Numbered from the stretch's first letter, positions 34,490 through 45,101 are shown. The stretch: 64,000 nt of DNA from CBDCBA01 sp965214125 (GCA_965214125.1 CBDCBA010000014.1:28635-92634); one strand, 5' to 3'. Numbers and translations are program-made. The notes: a model not told the origin generated them from the sequence alone.

Positions 34490-36325
34490 ATGACCCAACA
34501 CATGCCGGCCCATCTCGCGTGGCTCAACCCGCCCGCCTGCAACACAGCGGCCGCGTTGCCACGGCCCGAGTACCCGCGCCCGCAGTTCGCCCGGCAAGAC
34601 TGGCTTTGCCTGAACGGCCCCTGGCAGTTCGAAATCGACCAGGGCGAATCCGGCGCTGCGCGAGGCCTGAAGGATCGGCCGCTGACGGGCACGATCACGG
34701 TGCCGTTCTGCCCCGAGTCGGAGCTCAGCGGCGTTGGCGAACGCGACTTTCTCCGCTGCGTCTGGTACCGGCGAGAGGTGGACGTGCCGCCCGAGTGGTC
34801 CGGCCGCCGCGTGCTGCTGCACTTTCAGGCGGCCGACTACGACACGGTCGTCTGGGCCGACGGCGAGGAGGTCGCCCGGCACCGTGGCGGGGCGAGCGGG
34901 TTCGAGTGCGATCTCGGCGACGTCGGCGGGCGGACGGTCGCGATCGTCGTCCGCTGCCAAGACGACCACCGCGGCCCCGCGCCGCGCGGCAAGCAGAGCG
35001 ACGACCTGCACCCCAGCGGCGCGATGTACCCGCGCACAACCGGCATCTGGCAAAGCGTGTGGATGGAGCCCGTCGCCGCCGTGAGCTTCAAGCGGCCGCG
35101 CATCACGCCCGATGTCGGCAACGGCCTAATCCGCCTGACCCTTCCCCTCGACGCCGGCGGCCCTGGGCCACACCGCGCGAACCTGCGAATTCGCGCGACG
35201 CTCGACGACGTCGTCCGCGAGGTGGCGGTGTCGGACTTCGCACCGATGCTCGACCTGCCACTTGACCAGCCGCGGCCGTGGACGATCGAGGACCCGCACC
35301 TTTACGGCGTCACGCTTGAGCTGCTCGACGGCGACGAGGCGATCGACACGATTCACACCTACGCCGGCCTGCGCTCGATTACCGCCGACGGAAGGGCGAT
35401 GCAGATCAACGGCAAGGCGGTGTTCCAACGGCTCGTGCTCGACCAGGGGTACTACCCCGACGGCATCATGACCGCGCCCAACGACGCGGCGCTCGTGCGG
35501 GACATCGAGCTGAGCAAGGCGGCCGGCTTCAACGGGGCACGCCTGCACCAGAAGGTCTTCGAGGAGCGGTTCCTCTACCACGCCGACCGCCTCGGCTACC
35601 TCTGCTGGGGCGAGTTTCCAGACTGGGGTGCCAAAACGGAGGACTCGAGCGAGTGGACGCTGCCGGGCGCGACGTACATCACGCAGTGGCTCGAGTGCGT
35701 CGCCCGCGACTTCAGCCACCCGTGCATCGTCGGCTGGTGCTGCATGAACGAGCAGGGCAACGAGCGGCTGGATCGCTTTACGCAGTTCGATGATGTCGTC
35801 CGCGGGATGGTGCTGGCAGCCAAGGGGCTCGACCCGACGCGGCCGGTCCTCGACGCCAGCGGCTGGGCGCACCGCGTGCGCGAGAGCGATGTCTACGACG
35901 GGCACGACTACGTGCAGGACCCGGCGATCTTCAAGGAGAAGCACGACAAGCTGATGGCCGGCGAGGCCTTCAACTGCAACCGCGGTTCGTGGGGAAAGCC
36001 CGGCGAGGTGCTGTCCATCGAGTGGCGCGGCCAGCCGTACTTCCTCGGCGAGTTCGGCGGCATCTGGTGGAACCCCGACGCAAGGCCCGGCGACGAGTCG
36101 TGGGGTTACGGCGACCGCGTCACCGACCTCGATGGCTTCTTCGCCCGCTTCGAGGGGCTCGTCTCGCCGCTGCTGCAAAACAAGGCCATGTTCGGCTACT
36201 GCTACACGCAGCTCACCGATGTCTACGGCGAGCAGAACGGCATCTACCGCTTCGACCGCACGCCGAAGTACGACGTCGAGCGCGTGCGGGCGATTCAGCA
36301 GAAGCCTGCCGCAATCGAAGGTTGA
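34490..36325 (+). CDS. Glycoside hydrolase family 2 protein
   Basis: A 611-residue beta-glycosidase-like enzyme of family GH2 (beta-galactosidase, beta-mannosidase, beta-glucuronidase). It starts with the sugar-binding domain (WLCLNGPWQFEID; FLRCVWYRREVDVP), has an immunoglobulin-like middle domain, and a TIM barrel with the acid/base glutamate in GWCCMNEQGNE and the nucleophile region FLGEFGGIWW. No signal peptide is present, so it should be cytoplasmic. ATG 34490 has a GAGG site 8 bases upstream; 34466 is an alternative. It is followed after 23 bases by another glycosidase. Confidence 0.9.
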   Translation: MTQHMPAHLAWLNPPACNTAAALPRPEYPRPQFARQDWLCLNGPWQFEIDQGESGAARGLKDRPLTGTITVPFCPESELSGVGERDFLRCVWYRREVDVPPEWSGRRVLLHFQAADYDTVVWADGEEVARHRGGASGFECDLGDVGGRTVAIVVRCQDDHRGPAPRGKQSDDLHPSGAMYPRTTGIWQSVWMEPVAAVSFKRPRITPDVGNGLIRLTLPLDAGGPGPHRANLRIRATLDDVVREVAVSDFAPMLDLPLDQPRPWTIEDPHLYGVTLELLDGDEAIDTIHTYAGLRSITADGRAMQINGKAVFQRLVLDQGYYPDGIMTAPNDAALVRDIELSKAAGFNGARLHQKVFEERFLYHADRLGYLCWGEFPDWGAKTEDSSEWTLPGATYITQWLECVARDFSHPCIVGWCCMNEQGNERLDRFTQFDDVVRGMVLAAKGLDPTRPVLDASGWAHRVRESDVYDGHDYVQDPAIFKEKHDKLMAGEAFNCNRGSWGKPGEVLSIEWRGQPYFLGEFGGIWWNPDARPGDESWGYGDRVTDLDGFFARFEGLVSPLLQNKAMFGYCYTQLTDVYGEQNGIYRFDRTPKYDVERVRAIQQKPAAIEG

Positions 36326-36348
36326 CGGGCGCGGTAGGGTGGCCGCCC

Positions 36349-38958
36349 ATGCCGTTCGCACTCGCCCGCCGCCGTCTCGCCATCACCGCCGCCACCGCCG
36401 TTGCTTGTCTCGCGGGGCCCGCCGTCTCGGACGCGCAGGAGGAGGCGCGGACGTTCGTTGAGGCGGACTGGTTCCCGTACGCCATCCCGTCCCTCGCCGA
36501 TGACGCGACGACCGGGTCGGCGATCGACCTCTCGTACCTCAGCCCCGAACCCGCCGGCAGTTCTGGACATCTGCGCGCCCGCGACGACGGCGAGATCGTC
36601 GACGGCGAGGGGAACGTGATCAAGCTCTTCGGCACCAACATCTGCGACTGGCACGCGATGCCGGCGAAGGAGCTCGCCCGGCCGATCGCGCAGCGCCTTC
36701 GGCAGCTTGGCGTGAACTTCATCCGTTTGCACTACTACGACTGGACCGTCGCCCCCGAGGGGATGATGCAGGCGGACATGAAGACCGTCGATCCGGCGAA
36801 GCTCGACGAGTTCCATCACCTCATCGCCGAACTCGCGGAGGCGGGCATCTACGTTGACGTCAACCTGCACGTTGCCCGTCACTATCCCGGCGCACCGTCC
36901 GGCTTTCACATGAGCAAGGGCGTCGACCGCGTGTCGCGCCCGCTCATCGAGGATCAAAAGTCGTTCGCCCGCCAGGTGCTGGCGTCGCCCAACCCCCACC
37001 GGGACGGCCAAACGCTCGCCGAGGACCCGGCGGTGGCGATCGTGGAGATCAACAACGAGAACAGCCTGATGCGCGACTTCTGGACGCGCGTCGGCAGCCT
37101 GCCGCCCGACGTGGTGCCGGGGCTGCGCGAGGGGTGGAATCAGTTCCTGCTCGACCGTTACGGCGACACCGATGCGCTTCGCCAGGCGTGGGACGGGGAT
37201 CTGATACCAGAGGGCGACGCCAACCTGATCGTCGGCGGCGTCGCGGCGCTGGGGGTCGAGGCGAGCAACAACGGCACCTCCTCCTTCGAACAGGGCGACG
37301 GGGCGGCGCAATGGACCGTCGTAACACCCGGCGGCGAGGGGTGGAGCCACCAACTCCACGTAAATGACCTGCCCGTGCGCGACGGCGACCGCGTCGTCCT
37401 TCGGCTGCGCTACCGCGCGACACAACCGCTCGGCATCCGGCTGATGAAGGGCGGCGGATCGTGGGTGAGCGTGAGTGGCGCGCCGACGTTGCCCGCCTCC
37501 GACGATTGGCAGGACGTCGCGATCAGTTGGACCGTCGACGATGACGAGCCGAACATCCCGACCCGCCTGAGCTTCGACGCCTTCAACGAGGTGGGCACGT
37601 ACGAGATTCAGAACCTCGCCCTACGCCGCGGCGAGCTGCCGGGACTGGACGTGGGGCAGAGCCTCGAGTCGGCTAGCGTTCCCCCGCCCGGCCTGACCGG
37701 CAACGGCCGCGCACTCGCCGACTGGCGCGACTACTGCGAGCAGCTTGAGCTCGCCTACACCGCCGAGATGTCCGCCTTCCTCCGCGACGAGCTGAACGTG
37801 CAGGCCATGCTCCTCGACACCCAGGTCGACTACGGCGGGGGCGTCGGACTCGTGCGCGAGACACGCCACAGCGATTTAATCGACATCCACGGCTACCCGA
37901 CCCACCCGCAGAACCTGACGGTCGACGGCCAGCGTGCGTTCCGAGTCGAGCAGAAGTCGACCGTCGGCGACGCCTTCGAAGGCCTGGCGAAAAAGGCGTT
38001 CTGGCAGGTGGCCCGTATGCCCGCGGGCGTGAGCGAGTGGGACGTCAACCCGCCGCAGGACTACAACTCCGAGAGTTACCCGCTGCTCGCCCTGCTGACC
38101 GCCTACCAAGGCTGGGACATGCTCGGCGAGTATGCGTGGCTGAACTTCCAGGGCAGCTACGAGCCGGAGTCGCTCGAGCACCCGTACCACACGACCGGCA
38201 ACCCCGCCCAAATCGTCTTCATGCCGATGGCGGCGCTCACGTTCCGGCTCGGCCTGATCGAGCCGGCGGGCCACGCTCTGACACTGCAACTCGGCGAGGA
38301 CCATCTGCTCGACGCCAGCCTTGGCTGGGACGCGATCGACGGCGCCTGGCAGAACGCGGGAGTCGGCGCGGCGTCAGCGTTCCGCCAGCGGCTGCTCCTT
38401 GACGTTCAGCCCGGCGACGCCGAACCCCTGCTGCTCGGCGAGCCAATGGAGGCCGACGAGCGCGGCCTGATCGTCAGCGACACCGGCCAGCTCACGCTCG
38501 ACCGACGCGAGCAGGGCGGCGAGGTGTTGACGGTGAATGCCCCCGCGCTCAAGGCCGCCTTCGGGCACACGCTCGACCACTCCTTCGACCTCGGCGGCGT
38601 CGGCATCACCGTGACCGAGGCCGGCGCGCGGCCGGGCACCTACGCGAACGTGGCGCTGGTTTCGCTCGACGGCAAACCGATCGATCAATCCGCTAAGCTC
38701 CTGCTCACCACGGTCGCCCGCGTTCACGGCGAGGGGTGGCGGTTCCTTGACGAAGAACGCACCCTCGTGACCTTCGGCCCCGGCCCGATGCGCGCCGAGC
38801 CGGTGGGCGTCACGCTCTCGCTTCCCGGCGGCACCTGGCGGATGACGCCCCTGGACGGCACCGGCCGACCGATGGGCGACGGCCGCGTCGGCACCACCTT
38901 CGACACGCGCGGCTTGCGCAGCCTCTGGTTCCTGCTCGAACCCGCCGACCCGCGGTAA
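36349..38958 (+). CDS. Secreted clan GH-A glycoside hydrolase with carbohydrate-binding domain
   Basis: An 869-residue protein with an alanine-rich signal peptide (cut near SDAQEEA). The catalytic barrel has KLFGTNICDWHAMP, FIRLHYYDW, and VAIVEINNENSLM with a candidate acid/base glutamate; a later VSEWDVNPP may hold the second glutamate. Between about residues 295 and 425 lies a beta-sandwich insertion (QWTVVTPGGEGWSHQLHVN) resembling a CBM4/9-type module. The exact GH family is not clear. With the upstream GH2 gene it probably forms a small polysaccharide or oligosaccharide degradation unit. Confidence 0.8.
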   Translation: MPFALARRRLAITAATAVACLAGPAVSDAQEEARTFVEADWFPYAIPSLADDATTGSAIDLSYLSPEPAGSSGHLRARDDGEIVDGEGNVIKLFGTNICDWHAMPAKELARPIAQRLRQLGVNFIRLHYYDWTVAPEGMMQADMKTVDPAKLDEFHHLIAELAEAGIYVDVNLHVARHYPGAPSGFHMSKGVDRVSRPLIEDQKSFARQVLASPNPHRDGQTLAEDPAVAIVEINNENSLMRDFWTRVGSLPPDVVPGLREGWNQFLLDRYGDTDALRQAWDGDLIPEGDANLIVGGVAALGVEASNNGTSSFEQGDGAAQWTVVTPGGEGWSHQLHVNDLPVRDGDRVVLRLRYRATQPLGIRLMKGGGSWVSVSGAPTLPASDDWQDVAISWTVDDDEPNIPTRLSFDAFNEVGTYEIQNLALRRGELPGLDVGQSLESASVPPPGLTGNGRALADWRDYCEQLELAYTAEMSAFLRDELNVQAMLLDTQVDYGGGVGLVRETRHSDLIDIHGYPTHPQNLTVDGQRAFRVEQKSTVGDAFEGLAKKAFWQVARMPAGVSEWDVNPPQDYNSESYPLLALLTAYQGWDMLGEYAWLNFQGSYEPESLEHPYHTTGNPAQIVFMPMAALTFRLGLIEPAGHALTLQLGEDHLLDASLGWDAIDGAWQNAGVGAASAFRQRLLLDVQPGDAEPLLLGEPMEADERGLIVSDTGQLTLDRREQGGEVLTVNAPALKAAFGHTLDHSFDLGGVGITVTEAGARPGTYANVALVSLDGKPIDQSAKLLLTTVARVHGEGWRFLDEERTLVTFGPGPMRAEPVGVTLSLPGGTWRMTPLDGTGRPMGDGRVGTTFDTRGLRSLWFLLEPADPR

Positions 38959-39012
38959 CGCCCCAAACGCAGGCATTGACGCGCGCGGCCGTTCTGCGAT
39001 GCTGAGACCGCG

Positions 39013-40330
39013 GTGGCAACGCTCCCCTCCGAGGCCGACGTTCTGGCAATGGCACCCGACGCGGCCTCGGTCGCGGCGGGCAAGAAGCTCGTCGCCACAG
39101 GGAAATGGTCGGACCTCGGCACTAACGTCAACCAAAGAGGCACGGCCGCCTGGGGGCTTTGTCAGGGGAGCGGCAAGACGCCTTACCAGACGCGCGTCGA
39201 CCTCGCGGGGCCCGCGTTCAAATGCTCGTGCCCAAGCCGCAAGTTCCCCTGCAAACACGCGCTAGGCCTGCTGCTGAAGTTGGCGCGGGCGCCCGTCGAC
39301 GCGACGCCGCCGGACTGGGTTCAGGAGTGGCTCGAATCACGCGGTGCCAAGGCCGAGCAAAAGGCCGTCGCCCAGGCGAAGCCCTTTGACGCGACTGCCG
39401 AGGCAAAGAAGCGGGCCACCCGGCTGAAGAAAACGGCTGCCGAGCTCGACGACCTGCGCCGCTGGATGCGCGACCTCGTCGCCGGCGGCATCGCGGGCGT
39501 GCCGGGCCGGGGCGCCGGGAGCTTCAACGAGCAGGCACGCCGCATGGTCGACGCCAAGGCTCCCGGCGTGGCGCGGATGCTGCGCGACCTTGGTCATATC
39601 GCCATCGCCGGCGGGGCCGAGTTGGGACGGCCGCTTCATCCGGCAACTCGGGCGCATCGATCTGCTGTGCACGGCCGTGGCTCGCGCGGAGGAGCTTCCC
39701 GAACCGCTGCGTCGCGAGGCGGAGCAGGCGGTCGGCATTCCCGTCTCTGCCGCCGAGCTTGCGACGCTTCCGGCGATCGACGACACGTGGCAGTGTTTCG
39801 CGGTCGAGGTCGAACAGGAGGAGACGCTCAAGGCACAGCGACAGTGGATCGTCGGCCGTGAGACGGGTCGCGTGTTCCAGGTGCTGAGCTTCGCTCACGG
39901 CGCCGCGCCGCTCGACGTGCGACTTGGCGTGAACCGCCAGTTTCAAGGAAGCATCACGCCCTACCCCGGCGGCGGGTGGCGTGCGGCGCTGCCGGAGAAC
40001 GACCTGAACCCGTCGCCGATTGATGCGTGGCACGCGATCGATTCGCTCAGCGCGTTCGCCGATCGACACGCCGATGCGTTGGCCGCCAACCCGTGGCTCG
40101 AACGCTTCGCCGCGCCCGTGCGAACTCTCACGCCGACCCTTGATGGCGACGGCCTGCGCGTGCTCGACGCGAACGGCGGCAACGTGAGCGTGACGGTCGG
40201 CGCCGACGCTCGCTGGCAATTGTTGGCCGTCTCCGGCGGCGGGGCGGTGGACGCGGTGATCGAAGTCTCGCTCGCCGGCTTCCGCGTGCTCGACACCGTT
40301 GCCACGTCGGCGGAGAGGGCGGCCGCATGA
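39013..40330 (+). CDS. SWIM zinc-finger protein, frameshifted
   Basis: First gene of a five-gene cassette. Frame one (GTG 39013 onward) carries a SWIM zinc finger, FKCSCPSRKFPCKHALGL, a CxCx6CxH motif at about residues 70-81. At 39622-39623 an extra T in GAGTTGGGA shifts the frame: GGAE should be followed by WDGRFIRQLGRIDLLC, which continues in the second frame to 40330. Restored, the protein is about 438 residues. SWIM domains bind DNA or proteins through zinc. The 3' end overlaps the DUF5691 start by 4 bases (ATGA). The shift may be a sequencing error or a real mutation; the second half keeps normal coding character. Confidence 0.8.
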
Positions 40331-41760
40331 GCACGATCAACGACACGCTGCGCCCCCACTTCCTCGTCGGCACGCGCGGCGGCGCAGCGCTGACGCTGCC
40401 GGATGAGGTCGCTTCGCTCGTCCCCGAGGACGCCGCGCCTGAGGCGACCCTGCTGCATGCCGCCGGCGTGATGACGCTGCGCGAGTTGGCCGGCTTCGAG
40501 CCAACCTCAGCCACGCCCGGAAACTTCCAGCCCGCCCCACCCGACACGCGGGCCGCGTGCAATGCCGCCGCGGCGGCCGTCCTCGACGACGTGCTCGAGA
40601 CGGGCGAGCCCGCGCTGCTCGCCGAGTGGCTTGACCTCGCCGAAGCCGCCGACGTGCGGGCGCCGCACCGTCTCATCCCGGTGCTGCTCGATCGCGCCCG
40701 CCGCGATCGGTCGCTCCGGCCGCGCATCGACCGCGCGGTGGACGAACGGGGCCGTTGGCTCGCCGAGCAGAACCCGGAGTGGCAAACGGTCGCCGCCGCG
40801 TCCGATCTGGATGAGGTGTGGCAGACCGGCACGCGCGAGCAGCGTGTGGTCGCGCTGCGACAACGCCGCCGCGAGGATGCGGCCGCCGGCCACGCGATGG
40901 TCGAATCGACGTGGAGTCAGGACGGCGCCGCCGACCGCGCCGCCTTTGTCGCCGCACTGGACGAGGGCCTGTCGATGGGCGACGAGCCGTGGCTGGAGGA
41001 CCGCCTCGACGACCGCAGCAAACAAGTTCGCGAGGCAGCCGCTCATCTACTTGTCGGCCTGCCGGAATCGCGCCTCGTCCATCGAATGAAAGCCGCGCTG
41101 CGCCCGCTGATCTCGGCGACGGGCAAGGAGGCGTCGGTCGAACTGCCCGCCTCCTTCGACCCCGCCTGGCAGCGCGACGGCCTGGTCGAAAAGCCCAGCC
41201 ACCGCCAGGGGCAACGCCAGTGGTGGGTCCAGCAGCTCGGCGCTCGCGTGCCGCCGACGTTTTGGTCCGAGACGACCGGCCTGCCGGCGGACGCGATCAT
41301 CGCCCCGCGCACCGACGGCGGCTGGCAGGCGGCACTCGCGGGGATCGCCGAGGCCAACAACCGCCACCCGACCCCCGCCTTCGCCGACGCGCTCGTTCAA
41401 ACGCCCAAGCTGCGCGACCTGATGTCGGTCGAGGGGCTGCGGGCGGTTTCAAGCGCCGTGCGGGTGAAGCTGCTCAAGCTGGCCGGGGCCGAGTCGGTGG
41501 GCACGGGACTCTGGCAGCTTTGGGCGCCGCTCTCGCCCGACGAGGCGGACGCGCTGCTGGCGGCGGCGCGGGCGCGAATGAAGCAGTTCGCCTGGCTCCC
41601 GAACGGGCCGGCCCTCGCGTGCGCGCTGCCGCTCGCGTCGCTGGGCCGCCTGCTCGACCTCGTCGACGCCGGCCTGTCGAGCCAGTACAACCCCGATCGC
41701 ATCCGCCACACCGTCGCCCTTCGGCAGCAGATGCACCGCGCCTTCACGCAACCGACATGA
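40327..41760 (+). CDS. DUF5691-type protein
   Basis: A 477-residue soluble, helix-rich protein. Its length, the opening TLRPHFLVGTRGG, the segment AEWLDLAEAADVRAPHRLIP and LLVGLPESRLVHRM, and its position between a SWIM gene and a MoxR gene fit the DUF5691 family, made of HEAT-like helices that I expect to act as a scaffold for the ATPase. No catalytic motif is seen. It overlaps both neighbours by 4 bases (ATGA at 40327-40330 and 41757-41760), so translation is coupled. Family assignment is by overall recognition, not by a search. Confidence 0.75.
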   Translation: MSTINDTLRPHFLVGTRGGAALTLPDEVASLVPEDAAPEATLLHAAGVMTLRELAGFEPTSATPGNFQPAPPDTRAACNAAAAAVLDDVLETGEPALLAEWLDLAEAADVRAPHRLIPVLLDRARRDRSLRPRIDRAVDERGRWLAEQNPEWQTVAAASDLDEVWQTGTREQRVVALRQRRREDAAAGHAMVESTWSQDGAADRAAFVAALDEGLSMGDEPWLEDRLDDRSKQVREAAAHLLVGLPESRLVHRMKAALRPLISATGKEASVELPASFDPAWQRDGLVEKPSHRQGQRQWWVQQLGARVPPTFWSETTGLPADAIIAPRTDGGWQAALAGIAEANNRHPTPAFADALVQTPKLRDLMSVEGLRAVSSAVRVKLLKLAGAESVGTGLWQLWAPLSPDEADALLAAARARMKQFAWLPNGPALACALPLASLGRLLDLVDAGLSSQYNPDRIRHTVALRQQMHRAFTQPT

Positions 41761-42869
41761 GCAAGACCGCCAAGAAGCCCAAGACCGACGACGCCGCCGC
41801 GGTGCTGCGGCAGCACGCGGAGGACCAGTTCGCCCACGAGCTCGCCGCCCTCGCCGAGAGCGACGACCGCCCGCGCCCGCCGAACTGGAACCTGTCGCCC
41901 AACGCAGTCGTCGACTACCTCCTGGGCGGCGAGGCGAACGGCGTCGAGATCACGCCCAAGTACGTCGGCAGCCGCCGGCTGATGGAGGTCGCCGTCGGCA
42001 CGCTCGCCACCGACCGCGCCCTGCTCCTGCTTGGCGTGCCCGGCACCGCCAAAACGTGGGTCGCCGAACACATCGCCGCGGCCGTCAGCGGCGACTCGAC
42101 ACGCATCGTCCAGGGCACCGCCGGCACGAGCGAGGAGCAGGTTCGCTACGGCTGGAACTACGCGCTCTTGCTCGCCAAGGGGCCCAGCGCCGAGGCCCTC
42201 GTGCCGTCGCCGATCATGAACGCGATGCGCGACGGCAAGATCGCCCGCGTGGAGGAACTCACGCGCATGCCCGCCGACGTGCAGGACACGCTCATCACGA
42301 TCCTCAGCGAGAAGACGCTGCCCGTGCCCGAGCTCGGCAGCGAGGTGCAGGCCACGCGGGGCTTCAACGTTATCGCGACCGCCAACAATCGCGACAAGGG
42401 CGTGAACGAGCTGTCGAGTGCGCTCAAGCGTCGCTTCAACACGGTGATCCTGCCGACGCCGGCGACGATGGAGGAGGAGATCGAGATCGTCAGCCGGCGC
42501 GTCGAGTCGCTCGGCAAGAGCCTGGGCATCCCGGCCGACCCGCCCGAGGCGGCCGACATCCGGCGCGTCGTGACGATCTTCCGCGAGCTGCGCAGCGGCC
42601 AAACGGCCGACGGCAAGACGAAGCTCAAGAGCCCGTCGGGCACCCTGTCCACGGCCGAGGCGATCAGCGTGATGAACCAAGGCCTGGTCCTCGCCGCCCA
42701 CTTCGGCGACGGTCGCCTGACCGCCGGCGACCTCGCCAGCGGCCTGACCGGGGCGGTCGTGAAAGACCCAGTTCAGGACCGCATCGTCTTTCAGGAGTAC
42801 CTCGAAACGGTCGTGAAGGAACGCGATGATTGGAAGGACGTCTACCGCGCCTGCCGCGCAACGCTCTGA
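41757..42869 (+). CDS. MoxR-type AAA+ ATPase
   Basis: A 370-residue MoxR-group ATPase. The Walker A motif is GVPGTAKT at residues 93-100. The Walker B position reads ARVEELTRMP (163-172), with glutamates where Asp-Glu is usual. Sensor 1 is in ATANNRDKG (208-215), the region with the arginine finger is SALKRRFN (221-228), and the late segment LSTAEAISVMNQGL matches sensor 2. MoxR ATPases remodel or activate VWA-domain partners, and one is encoded at the end of this cassette. The ATG overlaps the DUF5691 stop. Confidence 0.92.
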   Translation: MSKTAKKPKTDDAAAVLRQHAEDQFAHELAALAESDDRPRPPNWNLSPNAVVDYLLGGEANGVEITPKYVGSRRLMEVAVGTLATDRALLLLGVPGTAKTWVAEHIAAAVSGDSTRIVQGTAGTSEEQVRYGWNYALLLAKGPSAEALVPSPIMNAMRDGKIARVEELTRMPADVQDTLITILSEKTLPVPELGSEVQATRGFNVIATANNRDKGVNELSSALKRRFNTVILPTPATMEEEIEIVSRRVESLGKSLGIPADPPEAADIRRVVTIFRELRSGQTADGKTKLKSPSGTLSTAEAISVMNQGLVLAAHFGDGRLTAGDLASGLTGAVVKDPVQDRIVFQEYLETVVKERDDWKDVYRACRATL

Positions 42870-42890
42870 TCGATTTCGTGCATATCATTT

Positions 42891-45101
42891 ATGAGCGATT
42901 CTGTTCAAATTTTCGGCGTGCGTCACCACGGGCCGGGCTCGGCGCGAGCGGTGCTGCGCCGCCTTGAGGCGACGCGGCCGGCGTGCGTACTGGTCGAGGG
43001 GCCGCCGGATGCCGACGCCGTCATTCCGCTGTTGGCACACGCCGACATGCGGCCGCCGGTGGCGTTGCTCGTCTACCAGACGGATCGGCCGAGCGAGGCG
43101 GCCTTCTACCCCATGGTCGAGTTCTCGCCCGAGTACGTGGCCCTGCGGTGGGCGATCGAGAACGACGTGCCAACGCAGTTCATGGACCTGCCGCAGTCGA
43201 TGCGGATGGGTGTCGACGGTGACGAGGCGACCGAGAACGCCGAGCGCGTCCGGGTCGATCCCCTCGGCGCGCTCGCCAAGGCCGCGGGTTACGATGATGG
43301 CGAGCGCTGGTGGGAAGCGGCGATCGAGACCCGCCACGCCGGTGACGAAGACATCTTCGCCCTGATCCACGAGGCGATGACGGCAGTCCGTGAGGCGAAC
43401 CCCGACGACGGCCTGCGCGACGATCCCGTTCGCGAGGCGTTCATGCGCACGACGATCCGCAAGGCGCAAAAGGAGCACGGCAGCCTCGCCGTCATCTGCG
43501 GTGCCTGGCACGCGCCGGTGCTCGACCTCAATCATATCCGTTCAAGGAAGAAGGATGACGCGGCGCTGCTCAAGCCGCTCGCCAAGGTCAAGACGACCGC
43601 CACGTGGGTGCCGTGGACATACGACCGCCTCGCGTTCGCCAGCGGGTACGGGGCCGGCGTGCTTTCACCGGGGTGGTACGACCACCTGTGGCACGCCGAG
43701 CGGCGCGTGGTCGAGGGGTGGCTGACCAAGGCCGCCCGGCTCTTTCGCGACGAGGGGATCGACTGTTCGAGCGCCCACGTGATCGAGGCGACCCGCCTCG
43801 CCGGCACGCTCAGCGCCATGCGCGGCCGGCACCTTCCGGACCTGGCCGACATCGCCGATGCCACGCGCAGCGTCTTCTGTTTCGACAGCGACCTGGGAAT
43901 GCGGCTGATCGAGCGCAAGTTGATCGTGGGCGAGCGGATCGGCGAGGTGCCCGACGACGCGCCGGCCGTCCCGCTACAAAAGGATTTGCAGCAGTCGCAG
44001 AAGTCGCTCCGCCTCAAGCCCACGGCGGAGGAGAGGCTGCTCGAACTCGACGTGCGCAAAGAGAACGATTTGGCCCGCAGCCACCTTCTGCATCGGCTGG
44101 CGATCCTCCAGGTCCCGTGGGGCACCGCCGACTACGCGGGCGGGAAGGGGACGTTCAAGGAGGCGTGGCGACTGCGGTGGGAGCCGGCCATGCTCGTGCG
44201 CCTGATCGAGCTGTCGCGCTACGGCAGCACCGTTCGCACGGCTGCCTCGGCGTTCCTGCTTGAACGGGCGCGGGAGGAGCACGATTTGTCCGCGCTGGCC
44301 GACGTGGTGGGCGACACGCTGCTCGCCAATCTGCCCGAGGCCGTTGATCCTCTCGTCGGCCGGCTGCTGGACGTGGCCGCCGTGGGTGCCGATGCCGGCG
44401 CGCTCATGCGAGCCACGCCGCCGCTGGCGAACACGTTGCGCTACGGCAACGTCCGCAAGACCGACGCCGACGTGGTGAGGGCCGCGCTCGAGGGCATCCT
44501 TCCGCGAGCCTTCGCCGGCTTCGCGGGCGCATCGTCCAACCTCGACCACGACGCCGCCGCGGCGTTCGAGCAGCTTATGATCGACTTCGATCGCGCGGTC
44601 CGCCTGGTCGACGAGGGCGAGCATCGTTCCGCATGGCAGGGCTGCCTGCGTCGCTGCGCCGCGAGCGACACTGGTGCGCCCGGCCTGATCCGCGGCCGTT
44701 GCGCCCGGCTGCTGTTCGACGCCGACGACATCGACGTGCCCGAGGTCGAGCGCCTGCTCGGCCGGGCGCTGTCGCGTGGCAACGATCCGGCCGACGCGGC
44801 GGGATGGGTCGAGGGCTTCCTCCGCGACAGCGGCCTGCTCCTGCTGCACGACGCGCGGCTGTTGAGCTTGATTGACACCTGGGTCTGCGACATCGCCGCC
44901 GACGGCTTCGACAGCGCGCTACCGCTGATCCGCCGCACGTTTGGCACGTTCGAGCCCGCCGAACGACGGCAGCTTGGTGAACAACTCAGGGCCGGGGCGG
45001 GCGACACCGGCTCGGCGGCCGCACCCGCCGCCAGCATCAACGTGGAGCGCGCGGCGAAGGTGATGCCAACGCTTGCCGCCATCTTCGGGAGAACACTGTG
45101 A
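42891..45101 (+). CDS. DUF5682-type protein
   Basis: A 736-residue protein starting with the recognisable FGVRHHGPGSARAVLRRLE and VLVEGPPDADAV, the DUF5682 opening, which resembles the ChaN/TraB/EreA fold with conserved His and Glu residues and so suggests a hydrolase-like active site. A middle segment GSLAVICGAWHAP also fits that fold. The C-terminal half is helical repeat-like with no motif. It starts 21 bases after the MoxR stop, the only gap in the cassette, and overlaps the VWA gene by 4 bases (GTGA). Its enzymatic role is inferred only from the fold resemblance. Confidence 0.78.
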   Translation: MSDSVQIFGVRHHGPGSARAVLRRLEATRPACVLVEGPPDADAVIPLLAHADMRPPVALLVYQTDRPSEAAFYPMVEFSPEYVALRWAIENDVPTQFMDLPQSMRMGVDGDEATENAERVRVDPLGALAKAAGYDDGERWWEAAIETRHAGDEDIFALIHEAMTAVREANPDDGLRDDPVREAFMRTTIRKAQKEHGSLAVICGAWHAPVLDLNHIRSRKKDDAALLKPLAKVKTTATWVPWTYDRLAFASGYGAGVLSPGWYDHLWHAERRVVEGWLTKAARLFRDEGIDCSSAHVIEATRLAGTLSAMRGRHLPDLADIADATRSVFCFDSDLGMRLIERKLIVGERIGEVPDDAPAVPLQKDLQQSQKSLRLKPTAEERLLELDVRKENDLARSHLLHRLAILQVPWGTADYAGGKGTFKEAWRLRWEPAMLVRLIELSRYGSTVRTAASAFLLERAREEHDLSALADVVGDTLLANLPEAVDPLVGRLLDVAAVGADAGALMRATPPLANTLRYGNVRKTDADVVRAALEGILPRAFAGFAGASSNLDHDAAAAFEQLMIDFDRAVRLVDEGEHRSAWQGCLRRCAASDTGAPGLIRGRCARLLFDADDIDVPEVERLLGRALSRGNDPADAAGWVEGFLRDSGLLLLHDARLLSLIDTWVCDIAADGFDSALPLIRRTFGTFEPAERRQLGEQLRAGAGDTGSAAAPAASINVERAAKVMPTLAAIFGRTL

